Assembly (NCBI GenBank): GCA_964493945.1
Contig: CAZBQG010000074.1
Coordinates: 1 to 17,353, forward strand
DNA from: CAZBQG01 sp964493945
GTDB taxonomy: Bacteria > Pseudomonadota > Alphaproteobacteria > Rhodospirillales > UBA2165
Direction of reading: 5' to 3'
Length of the DNA: 17,353 bases
Below are positions 1 to 6,132 of this stretch, piece after piece. Numbering within the stretch: the stretch's first letter is position 1; each line of letters starts with the position of its first letter. The translations under genes were made by a program, and so were the position numbers. Below the pieces are notes generated by a model. That model was not told the DNA's origin and searched no databases. It saw only the letters and a program-made list of their open reading frames with translations.

Positions 1-164
1 AGTGTTTGACCTTGGCGAAGGCCTGTTCGATTGGATTGAGGTCCGGTGAGTAGGGGGGCAGGAACCGCAATGCCAAACCGCGCCGCAACCGCCCGGCAGG
101 GATCGCCAGCCGCAACCGCAGAAACCACACGTTCTCGAAGATCATTGGAATAAGGTCTTACCAT
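1..164 (-). pseudogene. IS630-family transposase, internally deleted and cut by the window edge
   Basis: From the ATG at 164 the minus strand encodes 34 residues typical of the IS630 N-terminal helix-turn-helix (MVRPYSNDLRERVV..., ending ...AARFGIAV at about 63). Immediately afterwards, in a different frame, comes the family's C-terminal signature (FLPPYSPDLNPIEQAF), which contains the last acidic residue of the DDE catalytic triad. The middle of a normal transposase of more than 300 residues, with the first two catalytic Asp residues, is missing. The join lies at about 62-71, where a short TTGCGGTTC-like stretch fits both sides, so deletion between short repeats is likely. A strong Shine-Dalgarno (AAGGAGG, about 172-180) precedes the ATG. 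The element cannot make active transposase. Its far end lies outside the window. Confidence 0.85.
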
Positions 165-258
165 GGATGCCAGCCTCCTTCTCCAGCATCCATCTTGAAT
201 CACAATTCGACGCCTATGGGAATCCTAAATCTGATTCCGATAAATCATGAAACGCTCT
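165..258 (-). mobile_element. Terminal non-coding end of the IS630-family element
   Basis: This is the stretch between the transposase start and the probable outer end of the insertion sequence. It contains the transposase ribosome binding site and an imperfect inverted repeat, GGAATC at 219-224 and GATTCC at 233-238, close to the presumed terminus. IS630 elements insert at and duplicate TA. The TA at 258-259 is a reasonable outer boundary, but without the other end or an empty site it is only a guess. Confidence 0.4.
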
Positions 259-330
259 AGAATCCGCATAATAAACGGCAAGCTCTACCCGCTTGAATTC
301 ATTTGGAAGGACAAAGGGCCGGTGCCGTGA
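247..330 (+). CDS. Possible 27-residue gene remnant beside the IS element
   Basis: A short open frame runs from ATG 247 to TGA 328-330. Its first codons lie in the presumed IS terminus and an in-frame TAA sits at 241-243, so the frame does not extend upstream. The encoded peptide (ending ...YPLEFIWKDKGPVP) has a composition that looks like real protein. It could be the 3' tail of a host gene whose front was replaced when the IS inserted. I see no recognisable domain and no ribosome binding site. It may equally be chance. Confidence 0.2.
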   Translation: MKRSRIRIINGKLYPLEFIWKDKGPVP

Positions 331-336
331 GCGGAC

Positions 337-768
337 TTAATCTTTAGCCTTTTCACCTGTCAGGATTCTCAACCTTTCCTTCCAGAAAGGATCGTCTTTG
401 GGCAGGAAGGGTCCTGTTCCTTCCGGCATAATCGCAATCGGTGCCATCGTCTTGCAATGACCTGCGTCAAACCGAAGGTCCTCGTGATAGCCATAAACGA
501 TTCTTGAAACTTTCCGGAAGGGCCTGCCGGTTCTTTCCTGGATGATCAGTTGGACCGCACTTCGACTGGCCCTGCGGAGATAGCTTACCTCTGACCAAGT
601 TTTAACATTGATCCAATCGGTAAATGGTACAAACAATGTTTCATCTATCCGGCCATAGGGAACGGATTCTTCCTGAAAACCTTTTTCAACGGCCTTAAGG
701 AATTCCGGCTTTATTTTCCACCAAGAAAATAAAAATAGCCAAACAACCTTATTCCAGTGACGCCTACT
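337..768 (-). pseudogene. Hypothetical protein copy A, 3' portion (frame-shifted from its 5' portion)
   Basis: The frame is open from 768 down to the stop at 337. The first usable start codon is a TTG at 636, with no Shine-Dalgarno, so 44 protein-like codons lie upstream of any start. This suggests the segment is the continuation of the gene at 711-929 after a -1 frame change somewhere in 711-768. Joined that way the product would be about 197 residues: an N-terminal membrane anchor, a hydrophilic middle, and a C-terminal tail at 370-462. That tail carries PIAIMP, PF.P.DDP and WKERL and matches copy B at 21 of 31 residues. The family is not recognised. Either the gene is decayed or there is a sequence error; as drawn, this piece is unlikely to be translated alone. 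Confidence 0.5.
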
Positions 769-929
769 CTATCTTCGTCGCAAACCGGGCTAAAAGGGAT
801 TAGCGGAACACGATCCGCAACAAAATAAAAAAGCGGTGCGAGCACCAGGATCAGTAGGAACCCCACACCTATGCGGCGCCTGCATTGGCGGTCGATCCAG
901 GCGCGCAGTCTGCTTATCCTCCGCCCCAT
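711..929 (-). CDS. Hypothetical membrane-anchored protein copy A, 5' portion
   Basis: A 72-residue frame starts at ATG 929, preceded by AGAGGA about 11 nt upstream; it could be opened further upstream but without better support. It begins MGRR, followed by an Arg-rich stretch and one strong hydrophobic segment (residues about 26-43, GVGFLLILVLAPLFYF), so the likely topology is a single membrane helix with the positive end in the cytoplasm. The frame ends at a TAA in an A/T-rich stretch, just where the downstream frame (337-768) is open. The start overlaps the end of copy B, consistent with a tandem arrangement. The N-terminus resembles that of copy B (MGRR, S/T-R, A/S-W, R). Function is unknown. 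Confidence 0.45.
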   Translation of the reverse strand: MGRRISRLRAWIDRQCRRRIGVGFLLILVLAPLFYFVADRVPLIPFSPVCDEDRVGVTGIRLFGYFYFLGGK

Positions 930-1126
930 GAAGGTTTTTTCCTCTTGAATTTGTCCAAACGGAGCTTCCAATTCTCATAGCCTTCCGGCGGTTTGCCGGA
1001 AAGGCGCTCCTTCCAGTAAGGGTCGTCTTCGGGCCGGAAAGGCGCCATTCCGTTCGGCATAATGGCGATGGGCTCCATCATATTGCAGTCCCCATTACGG
1101 CGAGAGAAAATGCCAGCGCCAGCCAC
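914..1126 (-). CDS. Hypothetical protein copy B, C-terminal portion
   Basis: The frame can start at GTG 1126, or more convincingly at ATG 1081, where ATGA overlaps the stop of the upstream 35-codon frame (1078-1185) and could allow translational coupling. From 1081 the product is 55 residues. The tail at 1001-1093 matches copy A at 21 of 31 positions, including C..M.PIAIMP, DDP and WKERL, and is followed by a Lys-rich end. It contains no membrane segment of its own. Either it is the surviving end of a larger gene that lost its middle, or it is a small coupled protein. The family is not recognised. Confidence 0.4.
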   Translation of the reverse strand: MAGAGIFSRRNGDCNMMEPIAIMPNGMAPFRPEDDPYWKERLSGKPPEGYENWKLRLDKFKRKKPSWGGG

Positions 1127-1185
1127 AAACTCAGCCGGCTTCGGCGCGCCATCCAGGAACCTGTTCTGGTCATCCTTCTTCCCAT
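1078..1185 (-). CDS. Small hydrophobic peptide, N-terminal portion of copy B
   Basis: A 35-residue frame runs from ATG 1185 to TGA 1078-1080. It starts MGRR with several Arg residues, then a hydrophobic segment (LSLWLALAFSLAVMG) that could be a signal anchor. The first 43 nt align without gaps to the start of copy A, with roughly two thirds identity by eye, which supports this as the original N-terminus. The frame stops where the copy B tail begins, so the membrane segment and tail are now in different frames. A good promoter candidate lies at 1225-1253; no clear Shine-Dalgarno is visible. Confidence 0.4.
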   Translation of the reverse strand: MGRRMTRTGSWMARRSRLSLWLALAFSLAVMGTAI

Positions 1186-1224
1186 AAAAACCGTTTCGGT
1201 GATGAGGATCGTGCTTAAACAGGA

Positions 1225-1253
1225 ATTATGGTTTTCCCGGGGCGGACTTGCAA
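1225..1253 (-). promoter_or_regulatory. Candidate sigma-70 promoter for the copy B / copy A genes
   Basis: On the minus strand TTGCAA (1248-1253) is followed after exactly 17 nt by CATAAT (1225-1230), five of six matches to the -10 consensus. Transcription would start near 1218, about 33 nt before ATG 1185. It lies downstream of the grxD terminator, so these small genes would have their own transcript. Confidence 0.5.
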
Positions 1254-1326
1254 CGGGGTTGTGCTGGCGTTGCGTTTTACGCCCGAGCTAGATGCATATG
1301 GAAAATGGCCTCTTTCAGACCGGCCT

Positions 1327-1356
1327 AAAAAAAACGGCACGGATTCAACCGGGCCG
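1327..1356 (-). terminator. Rho-independent terminator after grxD
   Basis: Read on the minus strand, a GC-rich hairpin (CGGC, one mismatch, CGG, a six-base loop, CCG, mismatch, GCCG; 1335-1356) is followed at once by eight T residues (1327-1334). It begins 28 nt after the grxD stop. This is a textbook intrinsic terminator for the purine/bolA/grxD transcription unit. Confidence 0.85.
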
Positions 1357-1383
1357 CCTTTGTTTTCCCTCAAAGGAGCGCGC

Positions 1384-1731
1384 TTACTGGGCCGCTGGTT
1401 TCTCCAGCTCGATGCCCTTATCGGCGAAAAGCTGTTCCAGCTCGCCCGCTTCGTACATTTCGCGCACGATGTCGCAGCCGCCGACGAACTCGCCCTTGAC
1501 GTAAAGCTGGGGAATGGTCGGCCAGTTGCTGAACTGTTTGACGCCTTCTCTGATATCCGCATCGGCCAGCACGTCGACACCCTTGAACTTGACGCCCATG
1601 GTGCTCAGCGCCTGGACGACCGCCGCCGAGAAACCGCATTGCGGCATCATGGGCGAACCCTTCATGAAGAGCAGAACGGGGTTCTCGTCGATCTCCGCCT
1701 GGATGCGGTCATTTACGCCTTGATCCTCCAT
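1384..1731 (-). CDS. grxD: Monothiol glutaredoxin, CGFS type (Grx4)
   Basis: The 115-residue product has the class II glutaredoxin pattern: Lys24 and the CGFS active site (Cys32-Ser35), the cis-proline segment WPTIPQLY (about 70-77) and GGCD (84-87) for glutathione binding. Proteins of this class bind a glutathione-ligated [2Fe-2S] cluster as homodimers or with BolA and deliver clusters to target proteins; they are poor thiol reductants. Start ATG 1731 is chosen because GAGAAGGA precedes it and the length is normal for the family. A longer frame to 1842 overlaps bolA and is Arg-rich, so it is rejected. It lies 28 nt after bolA and ends before a strong terminator. Confidence 0.95.
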   Translation of the reverse strand: MEDQGVNDRIQAEIDENPVLLFMKGSPMMPQCGFSAAVVQALSTMGVKFKGVDVLADADIREGVKQFSNWPTIPQLYVKGEFVGGCDIVREMYEAGELEQLFADKGIELEKPAAQ

Positions 1732-1759
1732 TTGAAATCCTTCTCTTGGTTGGCTTGCG

Positions 1760-1999
1760 TTAAGCGCCTTCGGGAACACCGGTCTGCAGCGCCAACGCAT
1801 GCAAATCGGTGCCCATCTTACCTTGCAGCGCCTCATAGACAAGCTGGTGCTGCTTTACCCGGTTGAGACCCTGGAAGGCTTGGGACAGGATCAGGGCCGA
1901 ATAGTGATCGCCATCACCGCCCATATCTTGAATGGTGACCTGGGCATCGGGCATGGCCTCCTTGATGAGGCGCTCGATTTCGTCGATATCCATAGGCAT
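1760..1999 (-). CDS. bolA: BolA family protein (Fe-S partner of CGFS glutaredoxin)
   Basis: This 79-residue protein of the short BolA/IbaG type has the RVKQHQLVY motif (about 47-55) and the conserved LHAL histidine (His67) that serves as a cluster ligand in BolA-Grx complexes. The start at ATG 1999 is supported by AGGA about 9-12 nt upstream; ATG 1993 is also possible. A longer frame to 2077 adds residues unlike the family. The neighbouring grxD fits the known BolA-CGFS glutaredoxin heterodimer in Fe-S cluster trafficking and iron signalling. The 114 nt from the purL stop hold a promoter candidate and a weak hairpin, so it may be expressed partly independently of the pur genes. Confidence 0.93.
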   Translation of the reverse strand: MPMDIDEIERLIKEAMPDAQVTIQDMGGDGDHYSALILSQAFQGLNRVKQHQLVYEALQGKMGTDLHALALQTGVPEGA

Positions 2000-2075
2000 G
2001 GTGGTGCGGTTCCTAAGCGAATATGGGTGGCCGGCGGCATAAGGCATATAGAATTTGCCTCCGCCAATCACAAGC

Positions 2076-2103
2076 AAAAAATAAAAATACCAGCGGTTCC
2101 GGT
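2076..2103 (-). terminator. Weak hairpin plus T-rich tract after purL
   Basis: On the minus strand ACCGG, a five-base loop and CTGGT can form a five-pair stem with one G-U pair, followed by ATTTTTATTTTTT. It could partly terminate purL transcription. The stem is short, and the same bases fit a promoter (2078-2106), so the reading is uncertain. Confidence 0.3.
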
Positions 2104-2106
2104 CAA
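2078..2106 (-). promoter_or_regulatory. Candidate promoter for bolA-grxD
   Basis: On the minus strand TTGACC (2101-2106) and TATTTT (2078-2083) are separated by exactly 17 nt. The predicted transcript would start near 2071, leaving a leader of about 70 nt before bolA. The -35 box sits just beyond the purL stop codon. It overlaps a weak terminator-like hairpin. Confidence 0.45.
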
Positions 2107-2113
2107 ATAACCA

Positions 2114-4303
2114 TCAGGACCCGGACATATAATCGGGAAACCAGGCCTCATGGGCGGCGCCAAGCTCGGCCACGCCCAGTTCGAACCCACCGGCCAGTTT
2201 CAGGGCCACGCCACCCGTAACGCCGACGATCTGGGCCGGGACTCCAGCTTTTTGGGCCCGGTCAAGAAGGGTCTTAGGATCATCGGTGGTCACCAGATAA
2301 CGGGCCTGATCCTCTCCGAAATACCATGCATGTTGGGGGATATCACCAGATTGGCCGTCGATTTCCGCACCCATTTGGCCGGCCAGGGCCATTTCGCCCA
2401 GCGCCACCAGCAATCCACCGTCCGACAAATCATGGCAGGCATCCAAAAGCCCGTCCAGAATGGCCGCCCGTACCAGATCACCATTGCGCTTTTCCACAGC
2501 CAAATCGACCGGTGGCGGTGCGCCAGCTTCGCGGCCCGTGATTTCGCGCAAAAACAATGATGCGCCCAAATGGCCCTTTGTTTCGCCGATCAGGACAATG
2601 GCCCGCCCCGTCGCCTGAAAGGCAAGCCCCACGGTCTTTGTATAATCCTCCATCAGGCCGACGGCGCCAATCACCGGGGTGGGGCGCACGGCTTCGCCGT
2701 TGGTTTCGTTGTAAAGCGACACATTGCCCGACACGACCGGGGTTTCCAGGGCGCTACATGCCTCGCCCAGCCCTTTGATGCAGCCGACAAGCTGGCCCAT
2801 GATTTCGGGCTTTTCCGGGTTGCCGAAATTCAGATTATCGGTCACCGCCAGGGGGCGGGCGCCGATGGCGGTCAGATTGCGCCAGGCTTCCGCCACCGCC
2901 TGTTTCCCACCCTCAAAGGGGTCGGCGACGCAATAGCGGGGCGAGCAATCACTGGTCACGGCCAGGCCCTTGTTCGTGCCCTCGACCCTGACCAGGGCCG
3001 CATCGCCGCCGGGGCGGGCTACCGTGTCGCCCCGCACCAGATGGTCATATTGCTCCCAGATCCAGCGCCTCGACGCCAGATGATCCCCACCCATCATGGT
3101 TTTAAGGGCTTCAAGCGGATCACCGGGCGCCGGAACATCTCCGGGCTCAATTGCTTGCGCCTTGGCCGGCACCACCCAGTCCCGGTCATATTCGGGCGAA
3201 GCAAGCGCCAAAGGATCGATGGGCAGATCGGCGGCTGTTTGGCCATCCTTGGCCAGCACCATGCGGCCCGTATCGGTCAGATGGCCGATGATGGCGAAAT
3301 CCAATTCCCATTTTTCGAAGACGGCCCGGGCCTGGTCTTCGCGGCCGGGCTTGAGGACCATGAGCATGCGCTCCTGGCTTTCCGACAGCAATAGCTCATA
3401 TGCCGTCATGCCCGTCTCCCGGGCCGGCACCTGATCGAGATCGATTTCCACGCCCAGACCGCCCTTCGACGCCATCTCAAACGAAGAACAGGTGATGCCC
3501 GCGGCACCCATATCCTGGATGGCGACGATGGCGTCCGTATTCATTAGTTCCAGGCAGGCTTCGATCAAAAGCTTTTCCGTAAAGGGATCGCCCACCTGTA
3601 CAGTGGGGCGCTTTTCCTCCGTATCTTCGGAAAATTCGGTGGATGCCATGGTCGCGCCATGAATGCCGTCCCGTCCCGTCTTGGAGCCCGCATAAACGAC
3701 CGGATTGCCGATGCCGCTGGCTTCTGAATAAAAGACCCTGTCTTGCGGCGCGATGCCGACGGTCATGGCATTGACTAATATATTGTCGTCATATGAAGAA
3801 TGAAATTCGCATTCCCCGCCCACCGTGGGTACGCCGATGCAATTGCCGTATCCGCCGATGCCGGCCACCACGCCGCCCACCAGATGGCGGGTGCGGGGAT
3901 GATCCGTGGCGCCGAACCGAAGCGCGTTGAGATTGGCCACCGGGCGGGCTCCCATGGTGAAGACGTCGCGCAATATGCCGCCGACGCCGGTCGCCGCACC
4001 TTGGTAAGGCTCGATGTAAGACGGGTGGTTATGGCTCTCCATCTTGAAGATAGCGCAAAGCCCGTCACCGATATCGATCACGCCGGCATTTTCGCCCGGT
4101 CCGCAGATCACCCAGGGTGCTTCGGTGGGCAGTGTCTTGAGCCATTTTTTCGATGATTTATAGGAACAATGTTCGGACCACATGACCGAAAAGATACCCA
4201 GCTCGGTATGGTTTGGCTCGCGGCCCAGAATTTCCAGAATCTTGTCATATTCCTCGCCCGACAGCCCGTGTTCGGCGACCATTTCGGGAGTGATGGCGGT
4301 CAT
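2114..4303 (-). CDS. purL: Phosphoribosylformylglycinamidine synthase, PurL subunit
   Basis: This 729-residue protein of the small PurL type works with PurS and PurQ to convert FGAR, ATP and glutamine to FGAM, the fourth step of purine synthesis. The N-terminal MWSEHCSYKSSK motif carries His45, a conserved active-site histidine. Gly-rich AIR-synthase-like halves follow, with GPGENAGVIDIGDG near residue 70 and DLSDGGLLVAL near residue 610, which bind ATP and substrate. Length matches small PurL (about 720-740). The start overlaps the purQ stop by four bases (ATGA), indicating translational coupling of two subunits of one complex. The stop is followed by a 114-nt spacer to bolA. Confidence 0.98.
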   Translation of the reverse strand: MTAITPEMVAEHGLSGEEYDKILEILGREPNHTELGIFSVMWSEHCSYKSSKKWLKTLPTEAPWVICGPGENAGVIDIGDGLCAIFKMESHNHPSYIEPYQGAATGVGGILRDVFTMGARPVANLNALRFGATDHPRTRHLVGGVVAGIGGYGNCIGVPTVGGECEFHSSYDDNILVNAMTVGIAPQDRVFYSEASGIGNPVVYAGSKTGRDGIHGATMASTEFSEDTEEKRPTVQVGDPFTEKLLIEACLELMNTDAIVAIQDMGAAGITCSSFEMASKGGLGVEIDLDQVPARETGMTAYELLLSESQERMLMVLKPGREDQARAVFEKWELDFAIIGHLTDTGRMVLAKDGQTAADLPIDPLALASPEYDRDWVVPAKAQAIEPGDVPAPGDPLEALKTMMGGDHLASRRWIWEQYDHLVRGDTVARPGGDAALVRVEGTNKGLAVTSDCSPRYCVADPFEGGKQAVAEAWRNLTAIGARPLAVTDNLNFGNPEKPEIMGQLVGCIKGLGEACSALETPVVSGNVSLYNETNGEAVRPTPVIGAVGLMEDYTKTVGLAFQATGRAIVLIGETKGHLGASLFLREITGREAGAPPPVDLAVEKRNGDLVRAAILDGLLDACHDLSDGGLLVALGEMALAGQMGAEIDGQSGDIPQHAWYFGEDQARYLVTTDDPKTLLDRAQKAGVPAQIVGVTGGVALKLAGGFELGVAELGAAHEAWFPDYMSGS

Positions 4304-4989
4304 GCCAGGGCCTCCGCCAGGCCGGCAAATAAAGGTGCTCCGCCCAATCCGCCGAAACTTTCATGGGTAGCGTTTTCCGGGTGGGGCATCATGCCCAAGA
4401 CAGTAGCGCCTTTATTGTAGATGCCGGCGATATTGCCTTGCGATCCGTTGGGGTTGGCCTCATCGCTTACTTCGCCGTCCGGTGCGCAATAGCGAAAGGC
4501 AACGCGCCCTTCGCCTTCCAGCATGGTCAGGGTTTCCTTATCGGCGAAATAATTGCCGTCATGATGGGCGACGGGCACGCGTAGCACCTGGCCGTCATCG
4601 AAATTGCGCGCAAACGCTGTGTCGGTGCGTTCTGCCTTGAGATGCACATCCTTGCAGATGAAATTGAGCCCCCGGTTGCGCATCAGGGCGCCCGGCAAAA
4701 GCCCCGCCTCGGTCAATATCTGAAAGCCGTTGCACACCCCCAGCACCAGCACGCCTTCCAGGGCTTTGCGCTTAAGCGCCTCGATCACCGGTGAGCGGGC
4801 CGCCATGGCTCCGGCCCTGAGATAATCGCCATGGGAAAACCCGCCGGGCAGGACGATCAAATCCACCTTGGGCAAATCTCTATCGGCGTGCCAGACCATG
4901 ACCGGCGGGGCACCCAGAGCCGCTTCCAGGGCAAGCACCATGTCGCGCTCGCGGTTGGACCCGGGAAATTGTATGAGTGCGGCCTTCAT
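4300..4989 (-). CDS. purQ: Phosphoribosylformylglycinamidine synthase, glutaminase subunit PurQ
   Basis: This 229-residue class I glutamine amidotransferase hydrolyses glutamine and feeds ammonia to PurL. The nucleophile is Cys86 in GVCNGFQ; the catalytic His203 and Glu205 lie in MPHPE. The PGGFSHGDYLRAG oxyanion region is at about 48-60. Length is normal for the stand-alone PurQ found together with PurS. The ATG at 4989 is 21 nt after the purS stop; the gene overlaps purL by four bases. All key residues are intact. Confidence 0.98.
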   Translation of the reverse strand: MKAALIQFPGSNRERDMVLALEAALGAPPVMVWHADRDLPKVDLIVLPGGFSHGDYLRAGAMAARSPVIEALKRKALEGVLVLGVCNGFQILTEAGLLPGALMRNRGLNFICKDVHLKAERTDTAFARNFDDGQVLRVPVAHHDGNYFADKETLTMLEGEGRVAFRYCAPDGEVSDEANPNGSQGNIAGIYNKGATVLGMMPHPENATHESFGGLGGAPLFAGLAEALA

Positions 4990-5010
4990 GGGGTGTTTAA
5001 CCGGTGCTCC

Positions 5011-5253
5011 CTAACTTTCGATATCGATTTCGTAATTTTCGATCACCGTGTTGGCCAGCAGCTTGCGGCACATATCATCGACTTTTTGGCGGGCTTCATC
5101 GGCGTCGCCGCCGTCGAGATCAATTTCCAGATATTTCCCCTGGCGCACTTCGCCGACGCCCTCAAACCCCAGCGCGCCCAGGGCTTGGCCTACCGCCTTG
5201 CCCTGAGGGTCCAGCACGCCCGTCTTGAGCGTCACGTGGATTTTGGCCTTCAC
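5011..5253 (-). CDS. purS: Phosphoribosylformylglycinamidine synthase, PurS subunit
   Basis: The 80-residue product has the PurS pattern (KIHVTLKTGVLDPQGKAV at the start, KYLEIDL in the middle, a C-terminal helix, and NTVIENYEIDI at the end). PurS is a small subunit that bridges PurQ and PurL and helps ammonia transfer; it occurs only where PurL is the small form, as here. The start is 11 nt after the purC stop and the gene is followed 21 nt later by purQ, so it is mid-operon. Confidence 0.97.
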   Translation of the reverse strand: MKAKIHVTLKTGVLDPQGKAVGQALGALGFEGVGEVRQGKYLEIDLDGGDADEARQKVDDMCRKLLANTVIENYEIDIES

Positions 5254-5264
5254 TTGGTTTGCGC

Positions 5265-6029
5265 CTATTGGATGGCCGTCGGGCCTTCGGGGTCGCCGGG
5301 GCCGCTTTCGGGCAATATCCCTAAGCGCCTTGCCACTTCCTGATAGGCTTCCTCGATGCTGCCCATATCGCGGCGGAAACGGTCTTTGTCCATCTTTTCA
5401 TCTGTATTGGCGTCCCACAGACGGCAACTGTCGGGGCTGATTTCATCGGCCAGCACCAAGCGCATCTGTTCGTTTTCCCAAAGCCGCCCATATTCCAGCT
5501 TGAAATCGATCAGCCGGATGCCGACGCCCAGGAATAACCCGGTGAGAAAATCATTTATCCGGAGCGACATGGAAATCATCTCGTCCAACTCCTGGGTGGT
5601 GGCCCAGCCGAAGGCGGTGATATGTTCCTCGACCACCATGGGATCGTCCAGATCGTCGTTTTTGTAATAGAATTCGACGATGGAGCGGGGCAGGGGCTTG
5701 CCCTCCTCCATGCCGAAGCGCTTGGCCAGTGATCCGGCCACCACATTGCGCACGACCACCTCGATGGGCACGATTTCCACTTCGCGGACCAGCTGTTCGC
5801 GCATGTTCAGGCGCCGGACAAAATGGGTGGGAATGCCGATTTCGGCCAACCGGATCATGAGAAATTCCGAGATGCGGTTATTGATCACGCCTTTGCCGGT
5901 GATCGTGCCTTTTTTCTTGTTGTTGAAGGCCGTCGCATCGTCCTTGTAGTACTGCACGATGGTGCCCGGTTCGGGCCCTTCGAAAGTGACTTTTGCCTTG
6001 CCTTCGTATAACTGTCTGCGTCTCGCCAT
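5265..6029 (-). CDS. purC: SAICAR synthase (phosphoribosylaminoimidazole-succinocarboxamide synthase)
   Basis: The 254-residue enzyme joins aspartate to CAIR using ATP to make SAICAR. The N-terminal QLYEGKAK ATP-binding motif (about residues 5-12) and the family signature VPIEVVVRNVVAGSL in the middle are clear. Start ATG 6029 (MARRRQLYEG) gives the normal length; a longer frame to 6203 adds residues unlike the family and would overlap the promoter. It is the first gene of the pur operon, with a good promoter at 6082-6110 and a leader of about 46 nt. No long leader or riboswitch is visible. Confidence 0.98.
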   Translation of the reverse strand: MARRRQLYEGKAKVTFEGPEPGTIVQYYKDDATAFNNKKKGTITGKGVINNRISEFLMIRLAEIGIPTHFVRRLNMREQLVREVEIVPIEVVVRNVVAGSLAKRFGMEEGKPLPRSIVEFYYKNDDLDDPMVVEEHITAFGWATTQELDEMISMSLRINDFLTGLFLGVGIRLIDFKLEYGRLWENEQMRLVLADEISPDSCRLWDANTDEKMDKDRFRRDMGSIEEAYQEVARRLGILPESGPGDPEGPTAIQ

Positions 6030-6081
6030 GCTGGAAATCCCGTTAAGGGTTAGGGTGCTGGGATTTGGCCCATGAACAAGT

Positions 6082-6110
6082 TCTATAGCAAGAGTCCGAA
6101 ACCATGACAA
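6082..6110 (-). promoter_or_regulatory. Sigma-70 type promoter for purC-purS-purQ-purL
   Basis: On the minus strand TTGTCA (6105-6110; five of six) and TATAGA (6082-6087; four of six) are separated by exactly 17 nt. Transcription would start near 6075, about 46 nt before the purC ATG. It lies just after the end of the NRDE gene, so the operon need not depend on read-through from it. Confidence 0.65.
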
Positions 6111-6132
6111 CGGACATTCGAAGGGTTTTCCC

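Noticed and set aside
1082..1221. Upstream extension of the copy B tail frame (open back to a TAA near 1222)
   Set aside because: The peptide looks protein-like, but there is no standard start codon until GTG 1126, while the other frame aligns with the copy A N-terminus, so the extension is probably chance.
1228..1866. Plus-strand open frame of 212 codons
   Set aside because: It lies opposite grxD and bolA, whose motifs are unmistakable; it has no domain and no ribosome binding site.
2570..3394. Plus-strand open frame of 274 codons
   Set aside because: Antisense shadow of purL, produced by high GC; no recognisable features.
6030..6081. Purine riboswitch or attenuator before purC
   Set aside because: The leader is only about 46 nt and shows no purine-aptamer core or terminator hairpin.
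6111..6132. Terminator after the NRDE gene
   Set aside because: Only a GGG/CCC pairing around AAAA is seen, with no T tract.
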